DNA from: Epiperipatus broadwayi
Taxonomy: Eukaryota; Onychophora; Udeonychophora; Euonychophora; Peripatidae
DNA: 64,000 nucleotides
Direction of reading: 5' to 3'
Assembly: GCA_028023455.1 (NCBI GenBank)
Contig: JAQFVV010006354.1
Coordinates: 868,001-932,000, forward strand
Translations under genes and position numbers: made by a program
Shown here: positions 37,802-49,960 of the stretch, in pieces
Layout of the letters: the number at the start of each line of letters is the position of its first letter
Position numbering within the stretch: position 1 is the first letter of the stretch
Notes under the pieces: model-generated
Database searches by the model: none
What the model saw: only the letters and a program-made list of their open reading frames with translations
Told to the model about the DNA's origin: nothing

Positions 37802-38134
37802 TCTATTGATAGTGGGTCTATTCCTGGTATTGTTTATAAAATTCCATGTAGTTGTGGTAAATTTTATGTAGGTCAGAGTAAATTGAGCCTTAATGAAAGG
37901 ATTAAGGTTCATATAAGTAGAGTTAAACATAGGTATCTTAACTCAGCTTTATATATTCATGAATTGAATACAGGTCATAGAATATTGTTTGACAATGCTT
38001 CAGTTATTTTTTATGAAAAGAATGAGTTAAAAAGAAGAATAAAGGAGACTTTGATGATAAAACTCCTTGATTCTGAGGCTATCAATCTTATGAAGATTTC
38101 TTTTGATATTAAGGGAAGGTGGAGTTTGAAATGA
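37802..38134 (+). pseudogene. GIY-YIG endonuclease domain of Penelope element 1
   Basis: In the same frame as the RT after the TAG at 37799-37801. It starts GIVYKIPCSCGKFYVGQ, giving the G-x-x-Y and Y-V-G halves of the GIY-YIG signature with a Cys pair between them as in other Penelope endonucleases. The conserved Arg (NER) and Glu (RRIKET) follow at the usual spacing, then INL near the end. The domain nicks target DNA to start retrotransposition in known Penelope elements. No internal stop; only the upstream TAG separates it from RT, so it could be restored by a single base difference. Confidence 0.9.
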
Positions 38135-38233
38135 ATTATGGGAAGGTTTGTTTGTTTGTATATATATATATATATTTCTATATTATATATGTTTGTATAT
38201 ATATATATATATGTTTTCCTTTAGGTTGATTTT

Positions 38234-38277
38234 CACTTGAGAAAGTCTATTTGTAGTAGATGAAACCATGGTTGTTT
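38234..38277 (+). ncRNA. Hammerhead-ribozyme-like fold in Penelope 3' UTR
   Basis: Order on the plus strand: CAC, TTGAGAA (38237-38243), hairpin TCTA-TTTGTAG-TAGA, GAAA (38262-38265), minimal stem III ACC-AT-GGT (38265-38272), T, GTTT. Hammerheads with a very short stem III are known from Penelope-like elements. The core reads UUGAGAA in place of CUGANGA: C3 and G8 are both changed, but U3 and A8 can still pair. Stem I is short and weakened here (CAC against GTT). Confidence 0.4.
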
Positions 38278-38375
38278 AAGGATTTTGGTAAAATTTTGAA
38301 TTTAATCTAGTACTGTATTGTTTTATGGTTTTGCATTTTTATTTTTTGCTAGTATAGGGTTAGACAGTTTTGGTG

Positions 38376-38377
<2 letters not shown>

Positions 38378-38430
<53 letters not shown>
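38378..38430. repeat. (TA)n microsatellite
   Basis: About 53 bp of pure TA, 40 bp beyond the right end of Penelope element 1. Confidence 0.95.
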
Positions 38431-38434
<4 letters not shown>

Positions 38435-39810
38435 GCATCATTCACCTTTCCAAACCTCTAATCAATATTCACCGATCAGCATATTTATGGTCAAGAGCTT
38501 TATTTGATTCCAAGTACCAATCCTATAGTTTACATAAGAATTACTGCTGAACAGATTAATAAGATTGATGATAGCAAACAAATGGGAAGCCTGATACATG
38601 CTAATGTGATCATATGAAATAAAAAACTGCTATATTAAAATGACACTGACAGCTTAAATTTTAGAAACTAATAGCCATTTATTTACCAGATATAATTAAC
38701 ACACACATATGCACACACTGTTGAAAATAATTATTTTATAATACATTCATCCACTATCTAAGCATATACAAAATAAATAGACAAAGATAATTTAACAATT
38801 AATACATATGAAATAAACTTGAATATAGTAATCATATTATACTATCTTATTAAGACATTTTCTATTTTCTTTTGTTAATGTTTCAAAAGGAATAATCTTT
38901 GGTATATTATAATATTTATCACCAAACAGCATGAGTGGAAAAAAACTGGTGATAATTCTGCTTCCAGTCTGTTTGATTTAAATGATCCCTTGTTAAAAAT
39001 GATAGAGGTACACATTTTTCATAGGCAATGTTTAGGAATATGGCATTAAAATTGAGCTCAGATAGTTTTCAGAAAATAGCTATATAATTATGGCTGGCTG
39101 GTATACTTTAAGTTAAACAGTAATGCAGTTTCTGTGGCTGTGTTAACAAATAATAATTATTAACATATAAAGCAAAAGTTACTGTTTCTAGCAAGAATGA
39201 TTTATATTTAATCAATCACAGCAATATATTTTCCCAAAACAACAATATATTTTTTAGCCATGGTTGTAGTTCACACACAGGAAAAAGATTCTCCCCTCTT
39301 TTTAATAATTAAAACTACAGTAATTTTTTTCAATCCTTTAGTATAGCTTTAAAAAAAATGTTTTGCCTCTTTCTTTTAATTTTTTTAAAATTATTTTACA
39401 TATTTTTAAAATTAAAAATACACAATAGATTAGTAATTTAAAACATATAATAAAATGAAGACTAACCAGATTTATGATTTCAATTTTTGTTATTTAACAC
39501 ATGTAATCAATTTTTTTTTTAAATTAATAATTTCACACTTTTTTGCTTTCATTTAAGCATCCTTATTTGAAATAAATTTCTGTATTAAACGTCAATTTTA
39601 AAATTTCATTCTAACATGAAAAAGATGAAAATTTAATAAACAAACAAACTTATTTTTCCACTTCAATAAAAGCATTTAAAAGACAGATGCTTATACATAT
39701 CAATACTTTTAAAATGCTTATTTAAAAATATTCCAACAATTATATATATATGAAATTTGAGAAATATAAATTTTATTTCATAAAACTGAATAGATATTTT
39801 ATATATATAA
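38431..39810. other. AT-rich sequence, no supported gene
   Basis: Nothing recognised on either strand; frequent stops, poly-A/T runs and a short AC run near 38701. Confidence 0.65.
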
Positions 39811-40962
39811 AACAAGTTATAAATTTAATAACTTGCTTTTAAGCTTGCATTTAAATGATCACTAGATGGAGCTTACCAATAGCTCTAAACAAGTTGTTTT
39901 TATAAGTGTTAAAAGAGAAAGAATTCAAAATCTCTATCATTGACCCTACATCCAGATCAGTTAATTTCGAACTTATGTTACCTCAGTGGAGAGCTGGGTC
40001 TCTAAAAACTAGATCTAAAATACTAACTCAAAAGTCAGCACTTATAAAACTTGTTTCTATCAAATTGAAAGTTTGAACTTTTCGGACATGTAAATGTCTC
40101 CAAATCCAACTTTTCAAATTAGATAGATATATGGGTCTGAATTCAACTCACTTTCACAATATAACTTGTTTTATTAATTATTATAAGTGTACCTTTGATG
40201 GCTTTTGCAATGCTATATTGCTGAGGCTATTACTGTATGGTGAAACTAAGCTGAATTCAAACCCATATTGCTATCTGGTTTGCAAAGCTGGATTTGAAAA
40301 CGTTTACCTGTCTGAAAAGTTCAGACTTTCAAATTGATAGAAACATGTTTTATAAGTGCTGACTTTTGAGTTAATATTTTAGATTTAATTTTTAGAGACC
40401 CAGTCCCCCACTGAGATGAGCCATAAGCTTGAAACCAATTGGTCTAGAGATAGGGTCAACAATAGAGATTTTGAATTCTTTCTCTTTCATCACTTATTAA
40501 AAACAAGGCTTGTTTAGAGCTATTGGTAAGCTCCATCTAGTGATCATTTAAATGCAAGCTTAAAAGCAAGTTATGAAATTTATAACTTGTTTTATTAATT
40601 ATTATAAGTGTACCTTTGATGGCATTTGCAATGCTATATTGCAGAGGCTATTACTATATGGTGAAACTGAGCTGAATTCAGACTCATATAGCTATCTGGT
40701 TTGCAAAGCTGGATTTAAAGACATTTACGTGTCTGAAAAGTTCAGACTTTCAAATTGATAGAAACGTGTTTTATAAGTGCTGATTTTTGAGTTAGTATTT
40801 TCGATCTAGTTTCTAGAGACCCAGCTCTCCACTGAGGTGAGCCATAAGCTCAAAACCAATTGGTCTGGAGGTAGGGTCAATGATAGAGATTTTGAATTCT
40901 TTCTCTTTCAGCACTCATAAAAACAAAGCTTGTTTAGAGCTATTGATAAGCTCCATCTAGTG

Positions 40963-40966
<4 letters not shown>
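39811..40966. mobile_element. Compound foldback, family C copy 3
   Basis: The terminal sequence TGATCACTAGATGGAGC at 39856 recurs inverted twice: at 40525-40546 (internal) and at the right end (40945-40966). The left arm (39811-40160) pairs with about 40230-40595, and 40161-40560 is repeated directly at 40582-40966 with a 421-bp offset. So the element is a palindrome plus a tandemly duplicated right arm. The leader and interior are homologous to 13664 and 35108. A (TA)n array begins exactly at the right end. The two ~60-residue open frames at 40131 and 40573 are the same repeat read twice and are not genes. Confidence 0.8.

Positions 40967-41007
<41 letters not shown>
40964..41007. repeat. 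(TA)n microsatellite
   Basis: About 44 bp of TA directly abutting the right terminus of the compound family C foldback. Confidence 0.95.
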
Positions 41008-41010
<3 letters not shown>

Positions 41011-44000
41011 TAAAGAGATATTTATTTATTTTTTGGAGTAATCATTAAAAAGATTATATTAAATTTTAAATTTGTGGATTATATGTTTAAATTAATCAAA
41101 TATATTAATGTACATGCTGTATAAGCTTAGAGAAACATATTTTATTTATATGATGATCATTACATGAATTAGCCACAATAATGTTGCTATATCAAATAAA
41201 TATGAAGAAAATATTTTACATAAAAGCAAAATGAAAAATATATGTGTACTTGATAGTATAAAGATGTTTCCAATATTAAAATTAGATAACATGACAAAGT
41301 AAATGTGTTATAAAGTATTGGCAGATATATTCATCCTTTAAAATTTTAAAGGAATATTATACTTATTGATATTATCTTGAAATAGTCATATAAAAGTTTT
41401 GCTTAAGTTTGTAAGTAAAATATTTAACAAATTAACATAGTTTATAGATGCCAATTAGACTCACATGATGAGTAATTATAGTGCATGATCAAAATGATGG
41501 CTGTTATTATTTATAAATAATATTTTTTGCTTTACATGTGTATAAATTTGAGTAATAATACATAGATTCATTTATTTATATAAATAATTTTCAGGATATT
41601 TATATATAAGCAATAAAATATAAAAATACAATTCTAGATGAAGAAAATATTTGAATACAAATTTCAGATAGATAAAATAATGTTAAAGTGTTGATGAGAT
41701 AAGATATTAATTTACTTAATTTGTTATTGTTTATATTTTGAAATATTAAATAAAATAATGATAAAATAAAATTACTATCTAAATTACTTTATTCTTTTAT
41801 AAAATGTCTTATTAAAAATTGTTTAGTTCATTTTCCTAAAGTCTGATATCTTCTTTTTTTGAACGTTTTGAGGTGACAGTCAATACACTTCTGGATTAAT
41901 GTATTAATTCCTAATGTTACATCATCATATACTAAAGTCAAAGGCTATTACATATTCTATCTATAAATCATATGAAATTTATCTTTAAGAGTTTCTAACA
42001 CTAGTGCCTTTTAGCATTTAATCGTTATGAGTGTATTTAGTTAATGGTCATTAAATAAAGAAGAAAAGTGAGGCTCTATCCATATTTAATTATAATTAAG
42101 CTTCCTCATTCACAGTAGCACCAAGGTTAACAAAATAAACTAAATGATATGATATTAATTATAAATGTATTAAATAAATATTTTTATATACAAGAAAACT
42201 AATGAACATATATATTAATAAGTAGATTAAACAATATTTCAATAACACCATAACTAAAACGATAGTTTGATTAATTACTCATAATCGTAGCCGAATGTTA
42301 AAAGAAATACACTAGCAGATGGAATGAGTATCTATGGTGTATCATCACAAACTACAAAACAAAATATTCTAATTTCTATTTGGACTATAAAATATAAATT
42401 TTATAAGATACTACCTTGAGCTATTTTTCTCTGATGATATTACATCTGGAATTTGGGTAAATTTCATTGTCATAGATGAACCTATTTTATATCATTAGAA
42501 TATTACTTATTATTCCTTAATCTCATTAATGTTAATCTTTAAATGTATCATATAAACATGAATCTACATGTATCCTTTCTTATATATTTGAATAAGAGTT
42601 AGTATCTTAGACAGGGATTTAAAATTAATTACTTATATGCATGGAATTGTGAACCAAATATGTAAAACGTCTTATAATTTTATATACTTTATATGAAAAA
42701 ATATTAACATTATTACCAATAATAATATTATAATTCATTTTTCACCAATCACCCACTCAGTTCTCCATAAAATGGTAAAGATGAGATCTGTGTGAGAAAT
42801 CACCTTTACATAAATCATAACATTATGGCTGTCACTAATACTGATTATTTTTAATAAAATAATATTAAACACTCACATCTCAAGCTCAACATCTCAGGTA
42901 AATACACACTATTGTGTTAGTTAAGTAATTATTTATAAAAAAAATACCAAAAAGTTGAAAAAAACATTTAATCATTAAATACATATAAGAATGAACTTCA
43001 AAGTATTATTTAATTTCAGATCATTCACACTGTCTAACAATCTTATCTGCTTATCTCTTTACATTTCACTCATTTGTCCTGACATAAATTTATATAAGCT
43101 TATTTCCTATATTTTCTAACTCAGGTTCTGAGAAATATTAATTTGACTAGTAAATTGTTTATTCTTTTAAAAGTATAAACAAACTGATATCGAAGTTTCA
43201 TTATCTAAGCATAAATTTAAAATAGTTTATTCCAATATTTTTTGTTTTGTGGTTTCTTTTTTTTCCAGAAAATTATCTTACCGCAATAATATAACACACT
43301 CTTTGTAAGTTTCTTACGATTCAATTTAAAATTATAATTGTATATGTATCCAACCTAGACTTATGTCATCTTAATTCTTTAGAAAAAGTTATTTCACTCG
43401 TGAATTTTAGTTTGATAAGCCAAATATGCATATTTCCACACAATCACATTCTTTTACCTTTTTTGTTTTAAATCTCAGATATATAAAGAAGCAGTAAAAT
43501 AACACATTTATCAAAAACTATTTTTTCAGCTAAAAATACAATTTTGCTTAAAGATTCAATCTAAGCTTTATAACTATTCAATACTATTTAAAAATTAATT
43601 TTTAAAACAACCACGACTAATATTTATCTTTATTTCCACTTTTTTCATTTTATTCTGATTTTCCAATTTTATTAACAAATAGCAGTTTAAGGTTTTAGAG
43701 GGAATGAGATTTAGTTGGGATGGCATGAATTCTAAATGAACTGCTTCATAATAGTTTTGTATTCAGGCCAATCGACAGTTATCCCAAATTCTCAGAAATG
43801 TGTGCACAATTATTTTAGTGTTTAGATTTAAGTTATGTGTATGCTAAATTAATATTGTGTATGCTCCTGACAATTTGTGATGTTTGGGCATCATTGTAGA
43901 AACAGACATCACATTCTTTATAAAATATACTTTTATTTTTATAGGTTCAATATTGTAACTATAATTTACTTTTATTTTCGACAAAGTAAAGCAAATTTAT

Positions 44001-44699
44001 TGCATTTAGAATAAGCATCATTAGAATACTTAGCTTGTTTATAATTTTATTTTGCGAGTTAACGACATCCGTTTTTATGATTAGTTTGCTATAAATGTTT
44101 GCGGGCAATAGATCTCGCTATTCGTATTATATACTCAATTATTTTGCTCCGGGAGATTTGCTTAAAAATTTATTTAAAAAAAATGTATTCTGAGCTTTTT
44201 TATTTTTACTTGGAAATTTGAGATAAGGATTAGTTTCAAAATATATTTATTTATTTTTGGTATAATATTTAAAGTGATAAAAAGGTAAAATTGTGTGAAA
44301 TCTTTATTCCCACTAAAACGCCAAAGTCGGAATTTGTTTTTTCCACCTGACTTTTGATCTGGCAAATCAGCCAGAATCCCAAACGTTCCAAGTTTAAGAT
44401 AGAAATGCTCAACAATTGAAACAAAAATAATAACTTCTCGAATATTGAAAATAACTTTCATGAATAATGGTCTATGCATTAATCAAAAGCTTTAAGCAAA
44501 ATATATTGGAGCAGTGATTAGAAATACAACACAGTATTGGGAATATTGGACAAAATAGAAAAAAAATGCTCACATTTGAAAACAGTGGAAATATTTAAAA
44601 AATGTGACCTCAGAAAAAATAATAAAGAAAATGAAAGAGTATTTTTTCACCAAAACCTCACAACATTTGGAAAAAGAATATTAAATGACTTAAAGAGGA
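41008..44699. other. AT-rich sequence, no supported gene
   Basis: Nothing could be supported. The minus-strand open frame 44174-44479 does not match a family I know; it lies just upstream of, and antisense to, the hAT fossil and is probably chance or 5' sequence of that element. Confidence 0.6.
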
Positions 44700-46090
44700 T
44701 TGCATATCCAAAATAATAAATATGGTGAATAAAAATATTTAATGACGACTTCTAGAGTATTTAATACTATTTATAGCCTGACAAAACTATTTTCAGATTT
44801 AGAATATAAGTGTGAATTGCAAATTAAAACGGGATTGAATATACGAATAAAATTATATTCTTTAAAATTACTGGGAAAATTGTAAATTTTATTGTAAAGG
44901 ATATTAGAAAAATCTGTTTCATAAAATAATTATAAAAAATCTGAAAATATATTTGATTATTTATTCCAAGCTTCAGCAATGTCCTATAAAACAATTTTCA
45001 TGTTTTTTTTTAAGCTGATGATTCAATTACGCCACCAATATTTTTTGCTCCATTAGTTGAAATGGGGAAAAAAGCAAGATGTAGAAACTATATGCTCTTC
45101 AGTGACGGAAAGTTTAAATAAAGATAATTTTACTAATAACTATATAGAAAAAAAAAAAGGATTTTGCTCCTGCATCTGCAGTTTAAAGAAAATCTAGAAA
45201 GAACACGAATGACCCAAACATACTGATATGCTATTGTTAAGAAACAAACCTCCAGTTTGCTTTGAATGATTCTATAAATGAAATAAAGCATTTAAAAATC
45301 TTTATTTAAAAGACATATACTATTTTTCATCAGACTAATAAAAAAAATCCAAGACGGGATGCTTATTGATTAATATCAGCTTTAGCTGTTTACCAGCTTA
45401 TTCAGTACTATTTATATATTTAAATAATGCTTAGTGAGATCTTGAATAAATGCATACATATATTAAATATTTGGTATTAATGTTGATATATTAAACGAAA
45501 TTTCTCTTCTTTCATATGGCTACAGACAAAAATATAGGTATAATAAAGCCTGAAAAACTAGAAATAAAATGTATTGAACTATGACAAATGATTGAAAAAT
45601 AACAGTCCATGTATAAAAAAGTTGAATTAATTACTTCTGAAACACCCAAAAGAATAAATTTTGTTATAAAAGATCGATTGACTTTAGAAAATGTAGTAAT
45701 ACATTTGAGAAGAGTCTTATGAATTGTGATCATTTAAAACCATTTAAGGCAGCAGTAAATCAGAATTATTCAATATATTGGAACCGCATTGTTGGAACAT
45801 TGTAAAAGTAATTGAAAACCATTTGCCAACATTTAATGAAATTTTTAGGTATAAAATAGAATTAAATGATTATAAAATGAAGCATGTAGAAAGCGTTCAA
45901 AATTCTTTTTAAAATTAACCATTTCCTGAAAGTGTTCAAAAAACTAAAAAACATAGTCCAGAATAATTACAATAAGTTCTGCAGAAGCAGATTTCTCAAA
46001 AATGAATATAGTGTGCTCCTACAAGAGAAGATATTTAACTTTTTTAAATATATGAAATATAGTTTACAGAAGCTGGAAAGAGTTTTTTTT
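44700..46090 (+). pseudogene. Fossil hAT transposase (KIAA1586/ZMYM-like)
   Basis: No long frame survives, but reading across stops and frames gives the family landmarks in order. FNTIYSLTK and FSDLEYKCELQIKTGLNI (44758-44845) match the start of the RNase H-like region; an I-D-EAS-like block follows near 44970; then PIFFAPLVE (about 45035), FALNDSINEIKH and IFHQTNK (45255-45345) from the catalytic core; finally ISSAEADFSKMNI (about 45972-46012), the hAT C-terminal dimerisation signature. Domesticated relatives such as KIAA1586 and ZMYM proteins share this layout (family knowledge). Multiple stops and indels show it is long dead. Terminal inverted repeats were not found. Confidence 0.7.
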
Positions 46091-49000
46091 TAAAAAATAA
46101 ACATAATATGCTTGATAAAAGAAGTTATTTAACTGTTTCTAATGAGTAAAATATAATGATTATTAATCTTATTTGACATCGCCAATCTAAGAAGGAATAA
46201 AATATTCTTAGTAAAAGATTGGCTAATAATTAATCATACAGCTGGTAAAAGAGAAGCAAATTACAAAACAGGACAACAATCTAGAAACAATAAGGAAAGA
46301 TTTGAAATCGCATGTTTATCGTTTTTTTTTTTTACATAATTTATATATATTAATATTTTTATAATTTTTTTAAATATAAGCCAGTTTTGTAATTGTATGT
46401 ATAACTATATTCAATGATAAACTATTTTTCGTCAATACCATGCTAATTATTAAATTATTTGAATCTCACTACTCATTGCATCTTACCAAATTAGGATCAC
46501 TTTGTGTGTGGAATACATTAAGTATATTAGAGACTTGAAAAAATATTTATTTTTAGAATTTGTTAACGTAATAAATCATAATATACAATTTTGTTTTTTC
46601 AAATTTTTTTATTAAAATCCTGTACTTCTCCCTCAGATATTAACTTTTTAATGTTTGATATTGCCAAAATAACACCATTTAAAAGTTAGCAGTATATTGA
46701 TACAAATGTGAAAAGTCTTCTTATCTTTCTTTGATTGCAGGAATAATACCCAATTATCCGTTATTAGAATATAAACCGAAATTATCCTAAACATTTACAC
46801 TTAATACTTTTCAATAAAGTCTAAAACTAATATTGATATTGTAGGTGATATACCATTAACTTCAACAATTTATAATATTGCTTTTTAATATTTATAATAA
46901 ACATTATTCCACTTATATTTTTATATATCGGAGTGAGAGTCCATTGTTTGAAACGGTTTGCCATTTTTTTTTAAATGTTCCAGGGTTCTATAATCATATG
47001 TGATAATTATAATTTATGAACCATATTTTTTAAAGTGGACCTATAGTTGAGGGTGATCAAATAGGAAATCATGGTTGTAAATATAAAATCAACTGATTTA
47101 TTTTCCTAGTCATTCTGTTACACAGAAATCTCAACCGGACGCTACAATTAAAAACTTTAGTTTCTTAAAATTAAAAAATGCCACATAATTTAAGTGTTTC
47201 CAAAGCCAGGTTTAAAAAACCGTAAATAGTTTATTACTTTGGGTTCATAAATGGCTCAACCCAGAAAGGATATTGCTGGGCAGAAATGTATGGATTTTGA
47301 GCTTTAGAATTTGTTACGTCACCGCTGCCCTTTTTTATGCAGGCAAACTCATCAATGCCCTATAATGATTATTCTATTTTATTCTACTTCGGTTTTATAA
47401 GACTCCAATGAAGGTGCAATGTTTTTTTCCGTTAATAATAAATTCATTTTGCAATCAGTATATATAATGAACAAATTATCGACACATTTTAAATGTATTA
47501 ATTTAGAATGTGGGATTTACAGTATTTTTTATTTTTATTCCCAATACGTGTCCGGGAACAATTGATCATTTTTTTCGTAATGCGGCAACTTATAAAATAA
47601 AATAAATATTATACCTAAAATAAATGGAGAAGTAATGTATATATATATTATTGGTAGTATTCATTTGCAAATAACTGCTGCTGCTGATAATAAAGTTTAC
47701 AAATATTGCATCTTCTGTATGCACTCAAATAGCAACCTTTATCAGACCAGACATGATTATCATACCTTATTAAATTTTTGATTGAAATTTTTGTTTTTAT
47801 TAAAGGTCATCTACGTGATTTTGTTATTAATATAAATTTGACTTTACAGTACTTTTTTTTATTTAATGTTGCAATCTCGTTCATTCTTTTACATTATCTT
47901 ACATATTTTACGATTTCTTCTTTCATTCTTATATTTCTTATCTGCAGTTGCAGACACTGAAAATATTGCCAGTAATCTCAAAGATGCATTAAAATAAATT
48001 AGACTTCAGCTAACCCCCAGTTTAAAAAAGGTGTAATAATTTCTGACTTGATAGAGGATGACTGATAAACATTGTTATATATATATATATCACACGAGTA
48101 ATGATACTGTATTTAATATATTTCTTGAAATTCACTTCTTAAAATCTTTTTAAATTTTATTTAAATGATGATTCCTTTATTTTTTATTGAAATTAAGAAT
48201 TTAAAAAAGAAAAAATGAAATGAAAAAATAATTCTAATATTAAAATATTTTATAAGAAATTTAACTTTTTTTTTCTACAACAAATTATTCATAATTTATT
48301 GCATTTTAATTTCACTTTAAAATAGTCTATAAGGTTGCAGGTAGAAATTTGCCGCCACCTGAAAAAAGGACTTTTGATTCCGCTTTGAGGCCTTAATAAG
48401 ATAATTGAGGACTACAAATTTTTATTGTCCACTCAATAATTTCTTGCTACTGTAAAGTTCGCTATTACGCTATAATTATTTTTACACTAAATAAATATGA
48501 TAGGCTTCTCACCATCACGTACCTGCCTGCGAGTGTTCTAGACCTTTTTTTAAAAGTTGCTTAGTAATTTCTGAACTGAAATATCAGTTGAGTTTTTTGA
48601 AGACAAAATAAATGTGTGTATGATGAACTTTTTTTTTAATTATATATTTATATACAATAATAACAAACTCAAATTTGACTTTTATTCCTAGGTGGCAATA
48701 AATATGCAACAGTTGGCAGCCAAAGGCAGGGGGTTATGAGAATTCCCTGATTACAGATCCAGGATGCCATTCGATGATTATTTATTTTTAGATCAATACA
48801 GTTGCATATCATATACATGAGAAAGAATATTGCATGATTTGGATAAACTGTCTAATATTGGATTAATCATAGTTGGAATTTGCATGTTAGAAAAAAAGGT
48901 GCAGAGACAATTGATTTAAAAAGTGGTCATGTACTTTAATACAAAGGATAGATATTGAAAGCATAAATGGAAGACAATTTCATTATAAATAAAAAGTGGA

Positions 49001-49189
49001 AAACAACATTGTGGAGGTGATAATGTATTTGAGAAAAAAAGTTTCTTATTCAAATTAGTGAAAGCTACCAAATGCAGATAATTCAAATTTATGCCGAACA
49101 ACTTCTTATGGTGGAGAATTTGAAAAATTGTAATAAATATTGAAAATGCTTTTGATCAGATAAAACATTTTTAATTTGTCATCAAAAAT
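46091..49189. other. AT-rich sequence, no supported gene
   Basis: The left edge may still contain hAT 3' sequence. A small hairpin (GCCAATCT ... AGATTGGC) lies at about 46179-46230. A slightly GC-richer patch at 48690-48770 could be the 5' part of the LINE that becomes readable at 49.2 kb, but no motif supports this. Confidence 0.5.
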
Positions 49190-49960
49190 TTTAATGGTAA
49201 AATTTATAAACGACTGAAAGATAAAAAGACTATGAATAAATTTGGTTTTGGTAATAAAAGTGAGAGAAGACAGAAATTTATCAAGTTCTGAGAAAAAAAA
49301 GACAAAAGGGTATATTATGAATCCTTCTCTGCAAAAAAATGCCAATGAAAGTATATCAGAATTAAACTACATTTTAATTAGCAAAAAATACATATTTCAG
49401 GATTGTATCGTTTTTAATAGATTCAACATAAAAAGTGATCATCGATTAGTGAGATGTAAAATATATGTTAGTAAAAAATTAGAGAAAAGAAATTTATTAA
49501 GAAACACATTATTAATCAATAACATTCTTCTCCTTCAGCAACATTACGATGAGATTAAAAGAGAAGTTGCAAATTTTAGAGATATAAACATATTTTGAAG
49601 ATGGTTCAGACTTAAAGAAAATCAGTAAAAGATACATGATACACTCTTATCAACTGCGTCAAAGATGGCTGGTTTAAAAAGCAACATTTTACAAGTAAGT
49701 TTTCTACTGAGACAAAATAATATATGAAGAAAAAAACGAAAATGAAAACTTTTAAAGATGATTTCTTAAGAAGAATTCAATATCTAGAATTTTGTAAAAT
49801 GTTATGAAAAAGAGATAATAATGATATAGTAAAATATAACAATGAATTGATAAGGAAAGATATAAAAGTCTTAAAACTCTAAAACAATACCTTGGTTTTG
49901 GAAAACGGATGTGTCAGTGATCTACGAAGAATTATATATTAATAAAGTATAAATAAAAAA
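49190..49960 (+). pseudogene. RTE-type LINE fragment: endonuclease C-terminus and RT linker
   Basis: Plus-strand reading gives NKFGFGNKSERRQKFIKF (about 49228-49287), then, in the 49242-49598 frame, a segment ending in SDHRLVRCKIY. SDHRLV is the last catalytic motif (Asp-His) of APE-type LINE endonucleases, and the spacing from the GKFG-like block is right. Beyond, ETK, YNNELIRKDIK and LENGCVSDLRRI (49700-49930) resemble the linker before the RTE reverse transcriptase. Frames change several times. No RT palm motif is clear downstream. Confidence 0.65.

Larger units (their letters stand above)
35532..38338 (+). mobile_element. Penelope-like element 1, near full length with inverted termini
   Basis: About 2.8 kb. 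The first ~228 bp (35532-35759) are the reverse complement of the last ~268 bp (about 38071-38338), including the 3' end of the endonuclease gene; partly inverted terminal copies are typical of Penelope-like elements. Between them lies one long coding region: N-terminal domain, reverse transcriptase, then GIY-YIG endonuclease. I count only three clear lesions: TAG at 36087-36089, a 44-bp duplication at about 36271-36314, and TAG at 37799-37801. The element is therefore fairly young. The right terminus has TA arrays that are shorter in the left inverted copy. No clear target duplication can be read because both flanks are TA-rich. Confidence 0.9.

Noticed and set aside
40131-40758. Two similar ~60-residue open frames in tandem
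   Set aside because: They are the 421-bp direct repeat of a non-coding foldback read twice.
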